A DNA stretch of 64,000 nucleotides from NCBI RefSeq assembly GCF_963259705.1, contig NC_081847.1, positions 87,604,485-87,668,484 of the forward strand. The letters are read 5' to 3'. Source of the stretch: Myotis daubentonii. Taxonomy: Eukaryota; Chordata; Mammalia; Chiroptera; Vespertilionidae. This document shows, piece after piece, positions 36,176 to 47,939 of the stretch (its first letter is position 1; every line of letters starts with the position of its first letter). Position numbers and translations under genes: made by a program. The notes beneath the pieces are model-generated. The model worked only from the letters and a program-made list of their open reading frames with translations. It ran no database searches and was not told the origin of the DNA.

Positions 36176-38474
36176 TCACAATTAAATCTGAACACATGTA
36201 AGCTGCTTTTATTAATATTATTGATATGTGAACTGTGTTACTGGGGAATATATACTTGGGAATGCATTGTAAGAGAACCCTGAAGTGGGGACGTGATCTT
36301 ACCGGTAAAAAGAATAAACTCTAGCTTTCAGTAATCAAATCTGTATTTTCAAAGAGAGTATTGAAAAATGGCTAAGACACAGATTGATACTAAAATGCAG
36401 AAGGGAGGAAGAGTAGTTAGGAAATATTTCAAAAGTTTAGGAATCTGTCATTGATAACCTGAATTGGGCAGAGATGATTACAATGAAGACATGTACGCAC
36501 ATCAAAGAGAGAATTAACAGGACATGCTGGCTATTGACATTTAGGACGGGGAATCAAGATTTAAAGATGACTCACTGGATTGACAAGAAGAGGGGGCAGT
36601 GTCCACAGTGGAGAACACAGAAGTAGAGAAACATTGAAGCTAGAATAAGGGATTAGAGATCTTCAGTTTACTTTAATTCACAGAATAAAAAGCAATTTCT
36701 AGGAAATGACTACATTCATAAGAAGGTTGAGAATGAAATACTAAAAATTAAAGTAAAAACTGAGTTTAAAAGGAGTGTGATTGGCTGCATTTGATCTAAT
36801 AAGTCATGGGGAAGTAAGTAGAAGCTGGTTTGCTTTTCTCGACACCCATGATTACGCCATCCCCAGAAAAATCCCTGTGTAACCCAGTTTTACAGAAGAT
36901 GGAAAGTTATTTAAACCAATGAATTCACTTGCTGTGTGCTCTTGGATGGGTTTTATTGAGCCTTCTATGCTTGTGTTTTTAACTTTAAAATATGGAAAAT
37001 GAAATTCTGTTTATGATATTTTTGCGAGCACTTGCTATAATTTTTTTAAATCACTCTGCCTAGCACATTCAAGATACACAATAAATAATATTTATTAATA
37101 ATAGTACTAATAATAAAATGATTTCTAAGCAGAACAAGCTATATTTGTTGGCTTCTCTACGTAACTTGTTTGCAAAGGAAATTAATGTGCTCTCAGAAGA
37201 TTTATATGAGACCACAGCCTATTTTTATAAGGCTCTTGATAATTGAGTGATAAAAAATAGCTGGAGTACTTGGGCAGTAATTCTCAGTCTTGGGTGCAGC
37301 TACATACCTTCTCTAAAACTTTGAGTTTTATGTGTACAGATTCTTGAGTCTAACCCAGTCTCTGCTGAATTTATGCTGGACACGTAAGAAATTACCAAAG
37401 AACAACAACAAAAATGAAATGTCATCGTCCCTACTACCAAGGACTTTAATCGGGCGTGGGATATATATGTAACATTTAATATTGGTGAGAGGATCTCAAT
37501 CATTGCACAGAGTGTTCCTGTGGGAATTTGATGATTTAAGGCCTAAGAGATATTTTGAACAATGTGTACCACAAGAGATTAGCTGGTGTTGTCCAACCCT
37601 CTTCTATGTCTTTCTTCCCAATCTGCACCCTTAACTCAATCTCCATTGTCATACCCTCAGACTTAATATAGGTGCTTAAAACTTCCCTGGGATTCATACT
37701 CATAGAACTTTGAATGTGTCTAGTTTTTGTATATAACATATCCCCAAAAATGTTACAGATTGGCAGATTAAAGAGGGAAAACCTATAAAGTGAATATACC
37801 CAAAGCATTTCCAGTATTAATTTTTTAAAATTTGTAATAAATTATGGAAATCATTACACTTTATATTACTAGCAAAAATAAATTTAGAGTTGTGCAGCTT
37901 CTGACTTCTAGGCTTGTCACAAATTTCTTTGAACTTCTACATTCTTAGTGTTACTTTAGGCCTTTTGTCTCTACTGTACTAATTGGCATACTTTCTTTAT
38001 TTCTTTTTATTTTACCCATTTGAGAAGCTCATCTGTTTTTCTTCAATCATCTTCTGTAAAACACAGCATGGTTCATCATAGTTCATTATCCATTGACTCC
38101 AAAATCCAGATGACATATTCAATTTAAATGCTATCAATTCTCAGCTGTCCTTGGAAAATAGATATAGGGGATCGAAATGTGCCCAACTTTATAATAGCAT
38201 TTCATACTCTTAACTGACTTCATTGACAAACTCAACTTTGTAATTTGGCTGTTTCTATTGGCCTCTTTTTATCCCTCCAACACAGTTACTCTCAGAAGAC
38301 AAGTCCAATTCAATTTCTGTGACCTCTAAGGCAATGTTAGAAATCAAGAATTTATCGATTGACTGATAGTTGAAGTAAGTGAATGATAGGCTTGTAAGTA
38401 GTTTGTCATATAGTGATATTACTTTACAATTATAATATTTTTGTGGTAAGAATAAAGTAGTTTCTAAACTACTG

Positions 38475-38482
<8 letters not shown>

Positions 38483-38537
<55 letters not shown>
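38483..38537. repeat. (AT)n microsatellite
   Basis: A pure TA/AT run of about 27 units between tatgtatatat and atatgtatactg. Confidence 0.97.
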
Positions 38538-38540
<3 letters not shown>

Positions 38541-39424
38541 ACTGTATGATAAAATTGAAGTTTAATGGCTCTTCAGAGAGGACAGTAAAATTTCACACTT
38601 TCCTACATGCAGGAGCAAAGCTACCCATAAACATAGCTTTATGTTAATTGAGGGCACTTTAACAATCTGGTAACATAAAATTTATGATACAGTACCACCG
38701 CACACTCTGGAATTTTGTTATGCTGTGTGCTAAGAAGTTGTTCCTTAAAAAGCCCCAGTGTGAGCTATTTCCGAGGAGAATGGCATTAAATTGACACATA
38801 TATTAACCAGTGAGTACACATTTCTTTAATGAGAAAAGCAGAAATCTAGACTGTGGAGCAAAGCCCTGTGCATCAAGGGCAATCTGATCATCGAGACAGG
38901 AATGAAACTGCATGTAAATACACAGCAGTTTGAAGACAGGCCACAGCAGGAATGGGTCCCTGGGAATGAGAGAGTGAGATGAGGGATATTATGAAGTCCA
39001 GATGGAAGGGCAAGTGTGGAGATGCAAAGGGAAAAACTCTTAACCATTTGACATAAGAAAAGCACTTCTATTTTAAACCATGATATTTTTGCTTTGGACC
39101 ATTGCATATATTATCTAGTGTACATTGTTCAATATTGACAAATCTTTCTGATTCTCTTTAGGAATTTTTTCCCAGATCCTATGAGTACTACCAAGTATAA
39201 CTTTAGCCTATGCAAGGATTAATTCCAAAAACATTTATTTAGTGTTTGGGAGATTTTGTTTAAAATGGTGCATAAAAGTGATCCCTAACCTTAATAACCT
39301 CACAAGGTAATCATTAGATTCTAATGGACAGAAACAGAGCATAGAGCGAATAAATAAGTAGCCATTTTCATCTATAGTAAATTTCACAATACCTTATTTG
39401 GAAGCTCAATTTAAGAAGCCTGGT

Positions 39425-39455
39425 AGAGAGGAAGGGAGAGAGAGAGGGAGAGAGA

Positions 39456-39501
<46 letters not shown>

Positions 39502-39561
39502 AGAAAGAGAAGAGAGAAAGAAACATCAATGATGAGAGAGAATCATTGATCAGCTGCTTCC
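39425..39561 (-). mobile_element. Ves SINE, tail part, with (GA)n run (interrupted by LTR)
   Basis: An antisense SINE purine block beginning agagaggaagggagag, expanded into a GA run (39432-39497), then aacatcaatgatgagaga and gctgcttcc. The element resumes after the solo LTR, at 39950-40022. Confidence 0.85.
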
Positions 39562-39949
39562 TGCATGGGTCCAGGGGTTCCCAAAAGTGTGGACGGAGTC
39601 GGGGAAGAATGTTTTACATGGAGACAGTGTTCAGAGCTCTCTAGCTCTTTTTAGTCTCCGTGATCTTCCTGTGCCTGGCTGAGGCCACAGAGAAAGATCC
39701 TGAGGCAACCTGAGCCTTTATTTTATAGTCAGAGGTAAACAAGGTAGTGGTTACCAAAGTTACACTGTTCTTGTGAGTTTCACTTGTTTTTGTTCTTATT
39801 GCACTTCTCTCAGCCCATTAGTTTCCCAGGTAAGATCTAGGGAGCGCCATAAGGTCAAGCCTAATTATACTTAAGAGTACTGTGCCCTCTAAGCTGGGAC
39901 TTGTTTGTGACTTTGCCAACAGGTCAGTCCGAGGTTTAACCCTATAGCA
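39562..39949 (-). mobile_element. Solo LTR, divergent ERV2-like, inside a SINE
   Basis: The antisense U5 end (gtgtggacggagtcggggaa) clearly matches the other ERV2 LTRs in this window, but the U3 region is different. TATA-like and AATAAA motifs overlap, inverted, in ctttattttatag (about 39717-39729). The outer boundary is 39562-39566. The candidate TSD gcttcc/gctccc is imperfect. Confidence 0.75.
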
Positions 39950-40022
39950 GCTCCCCACACTGATCAGGAATAGAACTGTGACCTTCTGATTCACAGGTCA
40001 ATGCTCAACCACTGAGCCAGGC
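39950..40022 (-). mobile_element. Ves SINE, head part (after LTR)
   Basis: Continuation of the SINE at 39425: tgatcaggaatagaactgtg, ttcacaggtcaatgctcaac and cactgagccaggcc. Confidence 0.85.
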
Positions 40023-40589
40023 CTATTGCCTTCTAATTCATCATGAGCACGCTTCCATTCAGGAAGGGAGGATTTAGAAATAGTTCACCAACATTATAGT
40101 GAACAACAACAAAAAAGACATTTGATATTGTTGAATCTAAAAATTAATTCCTGCCTGTTCAGCGATGTTTATTAATAAAAAAAAATGGAATGGTATAAAA
40201 TCCAACAGAAATGCTAAGACATTCTTATGAATTCATGAGGGTGCCTGCCAATGATGAGAGAAGAGTTATTTGTAGTCTTTTGCCTATCTGTGCACCTCTG
40301 TGATTCTTTTTTTGATCTCAGATTTTTTCTTAGAATCATAGTTTAGGGCTATCTGTGGGCTTATTACCTTGCAAGTCAACAGAACACAAGGCTGACTTAG
40401 GTATGTTTGGGGACTGAGGGGACTATTTTCTAAACACTTCACAACCTTCTATTAGAGGATATGAAATCATTGTATATTTATTAAGTAATTATTTTATTTT
40501 TTGGCTAATGGAGGGAGTTTTTTTTGTTTTTTTGTTTTTTCTCTTTCCAGAAGATCCTATTTACAATTGTCTTAGAATTTCTGCTCACT

Positions 40590-41300
40590 TCCTACTATTG
40601 CTATAAACAAATTGCCATGAAGGTAGTGGCTTAAACCGACATAATTCTATTCTTTTACAGTTCTGAAAGCCAGAAGTCAGATACTGGTTTCACTGAGCTA
40701 AACCTAAGGGGTCAGCAGGGCTGCCTTGCTTCGTGAACACTCTGGGAGAATTTGTTGCCTGTCTTTTCCAGATTCGAGAAGCTGCCTACATTCCTTGGCT
40801 AGTGATTCTCCCTCTACCTGAAAGCCAACCGTGTAGCATTTTCTGTCCTCTCTGACCTCTGCTTCCATCTCTACATCTCCTCTTTCTCGGACTCTGATCT
40901 TCAGGCCTCCTTACTATTTTAAACCTCGAGGTTACATTCGTCCCATCTGCGTAATCCAGGCCAATCTCCACATCTCAAAACCCCTCCAGTGGGTGGCAAA
41001 CTTTGGCTCGCGAAACACATGCGGCTCTTTGGCCCCTTGAGTGTGGCTCTTCCACAAAATACCAACTTCTGCGCATGGGCCACGAAGTTTCAATCGCACT
41101 GTACGTGTGCGCCCACACGTGGTATTTTGTGGAAGAGCCACCCTCAAGGGGCCAAAGAGCCACATGTGGCTCCCGAGCCGCAGTTTGCCGACCACTGCAC
41201 TGATGCCTTTCACAATGCAACGTAACCTGTTCACAGATTCCAGGGATTAGGACATGGATATCTTTGGAGGTGTCATTATTTAGCCTCTCACAATATTTAA
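40590..41300 (-). mobile_element. MLT1-like LTR relic split by a hAT MITE
   Basis: It reads attgctataaacaaattgcc, ctgaaagccagaagtcagat and ggtgtcattatttagcctct, the antisense MLT1 layout. The MITE at 40987-41197 interrupts it. Confidence 0.55.
40987..41197. mobile_element. hAT-type palindromic MITE
   Basis: The ends are cagtgggtggcaaac and gtttgccgaccactg. The arms are near-complete inverted copies for about 75 bp (ggctctttggccccttgag against ctcaaggggccaaagagcc) around a 50-bp centre. I could not find a clean 8-bp TSD. Confidence 0.8.
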
Positions 41301-41427
41301 AGGTTGGCTGTGATCTGTCAATATAGTCTAAGGTAATATCATTATAAGGAAAAAGCTCTTGGAGAAACACACCTAATACTGGAGGTCTAGGCTAGATTGA
41401 GAAAAACATTAAAAACATGCTTGAACG

Positions 41428-41472
41428 TTAGGAAAGAAGGAAGGAAGGAAAGAAGGAAGGAAGGAGAAAAAG
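41428..41472. repeat. (GGAA)n-like simple repeat
   Basis: gaaagaaggaaggaaggaaa repeated imperfectly, then an A/G-rich tail. Confidence 0.9.
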
Positions 41473-43194
41473 AAAGAAAAGTAAAAGTAAAGCATGAAAG
41501 AAACATTCCATCGCTCAAGTAAGAAATTAAAAATCCACACTGCACAATTTTATCAAAGACAAAGTTCTGATGACCGGGGCCAAAGCTCCGCTCCCTTTCC
41601 TATAACTGATGCGATCGTACACATTATATATATTTAATGTTTCTGGTCATGAAACTATGAATTCCAAAGTCAGATTTTAAAATATGGCCTGAAAAAAAAA
41701 CATAGCCAAAGAAAGGTAATTCTTCTTTTCCTTTCCTGCACTACTTATTCTTCAAAGCATATCTGGTTGTTTCAATGAATGCCTTTAGAATTTAGATCTA
41801 TATTTTACGTTATTTTGCAAAGGATACTGGAAATAAATTTAGGCTTTTACAGAGAAAATATATTTTGTTACAAAGAATTTTACTTTTGTGGGCTGAAATC
41901 ATGTTACTATTTAGTGGTAGACTTAAACATCACTTCCCAAACCCAGGTTCCCTGTCTCCTAATTCAGTTCTGTGTCCACTAAATGCACTGGTTCAGTGAC
42001 TTGCATTTGAGTTTAGATCTCAGTGCAATGCACAGACTACCTATGAGCCTCTTCCTTTCACAAACCCGTTAATCTGTGAGCCAGGATCGTTCCTTAGTAC
42101 ATTGTGTAAATCGCTGTGCACTCACATCTGTGGGGTGTCATAAAGGGACAGCGTGCTTGTCACCCAGACCTGCTTCTCTCCATTGCTGAGGAATTTCAAA
42201 ACACCTGAGACTGACTGCTAGCAACTCTTTCCAAAATTCACCCGTCGTTTCCCAGCGGGAAAACAGAAGCCTATGTAACGTTTTTTTGCTTGCTACTATG
42301 AAGCTAAAATTTTCCCTAAAGCAAAAGTTGTTTGAGCAAGGGCTATTCCATGGCCACGAATAAAGAGATATTGCTTATACTCTCTGACAACTTGAACGAT
42401 TCGCTTTCTAGGAATGATTCATCGAAGAGGAGCATTTATTTATTTACACTTTAAAACACCCAAGAGGGCAAATATAATTTTGTCCTGTTTTTGAGTTGCT
42501 CGGGCATTCCATAGACCTTTGAGAACTAATAGTCTGAACAATCTCAAATTCTTCTTTGTTTATTCTGTGCCAAAGCCATTCTTTGACCATCTCTGCCACC
42601 CGATGTGTCCCCGAGGCTGACCACTGGGCATTGCATCGAACGGGTGCCCTGGGCAGCTGCCTGCTAGTGCGGCTGTCGAATGGGAGCCCCCTGCAGAAGA
42701 CAGGTAGGCGGGCAGCGGAAGGGGTTGCTGGGCTTTTCTTCTCCATTTCCAACTGGGCTGTGTCCTCCATGCGCACAGCTGTTCCAGGAGCCCCTTCTCC
42801 ATGGCCCCACTCTTAAAGAAAAGTGAGTCATGCTGACACTTGTTAAAAATATTAAGGAAGACCTTAGTCAAGGTGGGGGCGGGCACTGCAGTGGGATTTC
42901 GTAGTAGGGGAAAGAGATGTGACTCAACTCCAAATGCAAGGAAAAGTGGGGATTTTATAGCCAAAGAGCAAATTCAAGGGGTCAATGGATGGAAATTTAC
43001 TAAGAGGAAGAAGCATCTTAGTAATTTATCCGGCACCTACTGGATATTTCCTATGGGCACCTAAAACCCCACAAACCCAAAATAAATATATCATCTTTGT
43101 CCCAGCACTGCTGCTTTCTTGAATTTTTCACGTCTACAAAGGGTACTATCACCAACCAAATTACCAACATAGAAACTCAGGTATCATCCTAGAC

Positions 43195-43427
43195 CAGTGA
43201 TGGCTAACCTTTTGAGCTCGGCATGTCAACATTTTGAAAAACCCTAACTTAACTCTGGTGCCGTGTCACATATAAAAATTTTTTGATATTTGCAACCATA
43301 GTAAAACAAAGACATATTTTTGATATTTATTTTATATATTTAAATGCCATTTAACAAAGAAAAATCAACCAAAACAATGAGTTCGCGTGTCACCTCTGAC
43401 ACGCGTGTCATAGGTTCGCCATCACTG
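43195..43427. mobile_element. hAT-type MITE with 8-bp TSD
   Basis: The ends are cagtgatggctaacctt and ataggttcgccatcactg. Flanks tcctagac (43187-43194) and tcctagag (43428-43435) match at 7 of 8 positions. It is 233 bp, A/T-rich in the middle, and homologous to the copy at 49821. Confidence 0.92.
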
Positions 43428-43629
43428 TCCTAGAGTCATCCTTGCCCCTTCCTTCCATTCTCCATTGCTTCAGCCAATGACTCCCTATAATTCTTCCTGC
43501 CATGGCTTTAACTTCCCCCTCTTCTGTAAGTTTCCCTGGAATCTCCCTAGTTTACTACCTTATCGTCTCATTTAGAATACTAGATTAGCCCCCAATGCAT
43601 TTCCCTGTGTACATGTGCACATTTATGCA

Positions 43630-44245
43630 TACACAGTCATCAGATGCACACACACGCACACACACAGTTACCAAATGTGCACACACGCACGCACAGTCAT
43701 CAGATGCACACACACGCACACACAGTTACCAGGTGTGCACACACGCACACACAGTCATCAGATGCACACACACGCACACACAGTCACCAGGTGTGCATAC
43801 ACGCGCACACAGTTACCAGGTGTGCACACATGCGCACACAGTCACCAGGTGTGCACACACATGCACACAGTCACCAGGTGTGCACACACGCGCACACAGT
43901 CACCAGGTGTGCACGCATGCGCACAGTTAGCAGGTGTGCACACACGCGCACACAGTTACCAGGTGTGCACACACGCACACACAGTCACCAGGTGTGCACA
44001 CACGCACACACAGTCATCAGATGTGCACACACACACAGTTACCAGGTGTGCACGCACACGCACACACAGTTACCAGGTGTGCACGCACACGCACACACAG
44101 TTGCCAGGTGTGCACACACGCACACACAGTTACCAGGTGTGCACGCATGCACACACAGTTACCAGGTGTGCACACACATGCACATACAGTTACCAGGTGT
44201 GCACACATGCACACACAGTTACCAGGTGTGCATAAACATGCACAC
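43630..44245. repeat. CA-rich minisatellite, about 22 units of ~28 bp
   Basis: The unit is roughly cagttaccaggtgtgcacac followed by a variable acgcacaca segment. I counted 22 occurrences of the cagt(t/c)a(c/t)cag core. All three + frames stay open (110-214 codons) only because the repeat lacks stops; it is not coding. Confidence 0.95.
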
Positions 44246-45330
44246 AAGGTCATCAGATGTCTCTGACATCTCCAAAATATCAAATTGAATACTAGTATTT
44301 TTCTTTATTGTTTATTAATTGGTTTAATACTTATTATTTTCTGCAGGGTGTGCGCTAAACTTTAAATTTGGGTCACACCCTCCAGAATCTGACCTCTGCC
44401 AGCCTCTGTGGTCTTTTCTCTGAAGGATAGAAGAACACATATGGTCTGGCTTCTGCATTGCCCCATGCCTTGTGGGCAGCAGGCATTCAATGAGTGTTTT
44501 TCATATAAATGAGAGAATGATAGGGAGAATTTTTAGAGTGAAATTTGTTTGTAAAATTATGTTGTCAGAGATGAGAATATTTAATGCACACTAATGAGAT
44601 AGCTCTTACATTTGAGGGAGTTGATATCATACATGGTATCTCAGATATTAATAATAAAGAGCCATGATTTTGTGAGATTTATGTATGAGTGCCTGTACAT
44701 ATGAATATTTAAATACATATAATCATTAAATGCCCCTACGATGGTGTATAGTTACATAAATATTTAAATACATTGAACCTGCTTTATTGTTTGTTATATT
44801 CAATACATGTTGACATTCTGATTGTTTGGATCTTTTGAATAATTAATCATTTTTTCTAACATTTAGACTATATTAAAATAGAATCTGCACTACAATGACA
44901 TTGGGGGCATAATTAAACCTTTGTAACATCAAAAGTTAGTTCAGAGGACTGTGCATTTTCTTTATCTGTGATACCCATTTTTATTTATGAGAAAATAGAA
45001 ACCTGTTTTTAGACTAGAGATGTGCATTCAGTGTCCCCAAACTAAAAAATAAAGCACAATATATAAACTAATATCTAATGCACGCATGTTGGCATTATTC
45101 TTCGGTGATTTAGCTAATGCAGATTTTCCCAAGTGGTGAGCTTAAAACACATCAGAGTACGGTGGAGATAAATGCCACTTATAAAGTTTCAGGACTACTC
45201 AAAGAGAACATTGATATTTACTAAACACATGGGACAAACTTAACTTCACCTTCCAGATGATATGTACGAATAAAAAGAAATTGTAAATGGAGTAGCAGGG
45301 GCTACTTGCCATTGATAAAAGAATTTCTGT

Positions 45331-45585
45331 GCTGGCCAGACTTTCTCAGTGGTTAGAGCATAGGTCCACACACACAGAGGTCGCAGATTCAATTCCCGGT
45401 CAAGGGCAGGCACCGGGTTTCGGGTTCACTCCCCGCATGTGGGAGGCAACCGGTTGATGTGTCTCTCTCACATCAATGTTTCTCTCTCCTGCTCTCCCTT
45501 CCTCACTGCCTACCTCCCTTCCACGTTCTCTGACAAGCAATTGAAAAAATGTCCTCAGGTGAGGATTCACCAACAAATAAAAATA
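45331..45585 (+). mobile_element. Older Ves-family SINE
   Basis: Head ctggccagactttctcagtg, B box-like gattcaattcccgg, the block ggaggcaaccggttgatg and the long-tail variant aaatgtcctcaggtgaggat. It is more diverged than the other copies. Confidence 0.82.
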
Positions 45586-46568
45586 AATAACATAATTTCT
45601 TTGGGCATGCTCGAGCCTGAGCATCAGTAGAACCCACCTTGGGGAACACAACTTCATCTGAAGCCTCTTAGAATTAGTCTATGTAGTTAGAAACCAGTGG
45701 AGCTTGGGGTATGATCAGGCAGAACGACAACAGCAGCACACGCTGTGCAGAGAAAGATCCGGCATTTCCTCTCAGGAGCATGTTTAAAAGTCTGGCGCCT
45801 AAAGCTAATGTTGTGAAGCTTGAGTTCTTTGGAATTGAGACTCCCCAGGAAAAGAAAAGGCCATGATTATTAGCTAGGAATTGATGCTGAATTTGTTTGT
45901 TTGCTGATTTCCCATGACTTTCTATAGTATGTAAATGAGATTTTTACTTAATAAAAGCATTCCTACTTGGAGATAGATGACAGCTGTTCAAGCCCGAGGA
46001 GGAAATGAAACAGTCTTTTTCCAGCCTTTCCTTTTCCTTCAGCGCAGCTTCCAGAGTCTCATGGAATCTTCCTAGAATTCCCTGAGCAGGAGCTTCACAT
46101 TCTGAATGATTAGCCATCATATCAGAGCTTACTGCCTTGGAGCTCCCTGGCTGCCGATTGAACATTGCGAACTGGGCCCAGAAAATTGGCTTGCTCAGCA
46201 CCCTTGGGACTGTGGTCTGTTTAGCAACGGAAGTCTAGCTCCCTGACTGTAGAGTAGAATTGGCATCCAAGTGATAGGAATAGAATGTCTTCAGAAAGGA
46301 GTCTGAACATCTTAGCAAAGTTGACAATCCTACTGCAAGATACAGGGGTAGGTGTGCGCACATGGAGTCTTCCAGACCTCAGCCAGGGGAGCTTATAGAC
46401 AGGAGTGGGATTGGGGGAGGTGGTGATGGGGACTCACTCACTTTGATGGGAGATGGGATCTAGGTGGTTTTGAAATTTTTCTTCTTCCACCTCTATCTTC
46501 TTATTCGGTTGCATTCTGCAGTATCCACTTAAAGTGACTCAGTGATCCTACCCTCAGGTCTCAATCTT

Positions 46569-46798
46569 CTTTTTTTGTTTTTCCCCCCAAATATATTTTT
46601 ATTGGTTTCAGAGAGGAGGGGAGAGGGAGAGAGAGATAGAAACATCAATGATGAGAGAGAACCATTGATAAGCTGCCTCCTGCACACCCCCCACTGGCGA
46701 TCGAACCCTCAACCCGAGTGTATGCCCTGACCATGAATCAAACCATGACCTCCTGGTTCATATTTCGATGCTCAACCACTGAGCCGTGCCAGGCCAGG
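46569..46798 (-). mobile_element. Ves SINE with 14-bp TSD
   Basis: An antisense SINE between caggtctcaatctt (46555-46568) and caggtcttaatctt (46799-46812), one mismatch. The A-tail contains a short C-run. Confidence 0.92.
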
Positions 46799-47433
46799 CA
46801 GGTCTTAATCTTGAACACACCTCCTTAGGCAGAGAGAAGTCCAGCATTCCTCAGAGCTGACACCTGGCAGTGATGCTCAGGAGGAAGATTCGTCCCCTCC
46901 TCTTATCTCTTCCAGGTATGGGGCCCCCATATACACATAGCTTCACATCCCACCCAGGCATGACTTCCTCAGGTACCTTGTGCTCCACAACATGCCTGCA
47001 ACCCTGGCCATGTCAGAACCCCATTGCCCTCTGTACCCAGATAGAAGGTGCGCTCAGAAACTAATTCACATGAAGGTGCTGATGTTAATTTGAAATGAAC
47101 ATGGGACCTCCCTTAGCATCATGCAGGTTTAAAGAAGGTCTGTGCAGTGAGAAAATCTATGAACATAAAGGAAATATGTCCATTGATCAACCCTAATGAG
47201 CCTAGGGGATGTCGGGAAGAGAAGTTGTAGGACTGGGGAGTTATTTCCATTTCCCTTCCCATTTAAAGCCATAGGTTGGCATTAGTAGCAGAAAAAAATT
47301 TAAATATATATATGTACATATACTAGTATATATATTCACTTGTATTTATATTTAGTATATATAGTATATATATTTAGAATATCTATATATTGAGCATAGC
47401 ATATATATTTAGAATCTTTATACTTATATACAA

Positions 47434-47939
47434 CTAGAGGCCCAGTGCACAACATTAGTGCATGGGGGGAGGATCCTCTCAGCCCAGCCTGCACCCTCTC
47501 CAATCCGGGACCCCTCGGGGTTGTCTGACTGCCGGTTTAGGCCCAATCCCAGGATTGGGCCTAAATTGACAGTCAGACACCCCTCTCACAATCTGGGACC
47601 TATGACTCCTAACTGCTCACCTGCCTGTCTGATCGCCCCTAACTGCCCCCCCTGCCAGCCTGATCACCCCTAACTGCCTCTGCCTGCTTGCCTGGTTACC
47701 CCTAACTGCCTCCCCTGCCGGCTTGGTTGCCCCCAACTGACCCCCCTGCCAGCCTTGTAGCCCCCAACTAACCCCCCTGCTGGCATGGTCATTCTACGCA
47801 GCCTGCTGTTCAGTCATTTGGTCGTCCCTCACTAACCCCCCTGCCGGCCTGGTCGCCCCACGTTGCCTGTTGTGTGGTCGTTACTGTTACTGTGATGGCA
47901 TCCTGGACAATTTTCATATTCCTCTATTATTAGTATAGA
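47434..47939 (-). mobile_element. HeliBat-like Helitron with palindrome and short tandem repeats
   Basis: It starts ctagaggcccagtgcaca after A and ends attattagtataga before T. The interior has a 28-bp inverted repeat (47522-47549 with 47552-47579) and a series of ~35-bp units (ccccaactgacccccctgcc-like) at 47610-47870. Confidence 0.9.

Noticed and set aside
40932..41370. Overlapping 66-131 codon frames on both strands
   Set aside because: They arise from the palindromic hAT MITE, whose arms give mirrored frames.
42440..43064. Frames on both strands (134 codons -, 74 codons +), possibly a repeat or LTR
   Set aside because: The text resembles an old interspersed repeat, but I could not name a family or find TSDs, and no protein domain is visible.
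43615..44288. Open frames of 110-214 codons rich in His, Thr and Cys
   Set aside because: They are translations of the CA-rich minisatellite, open in all three forward frames; there is no start context or domain.
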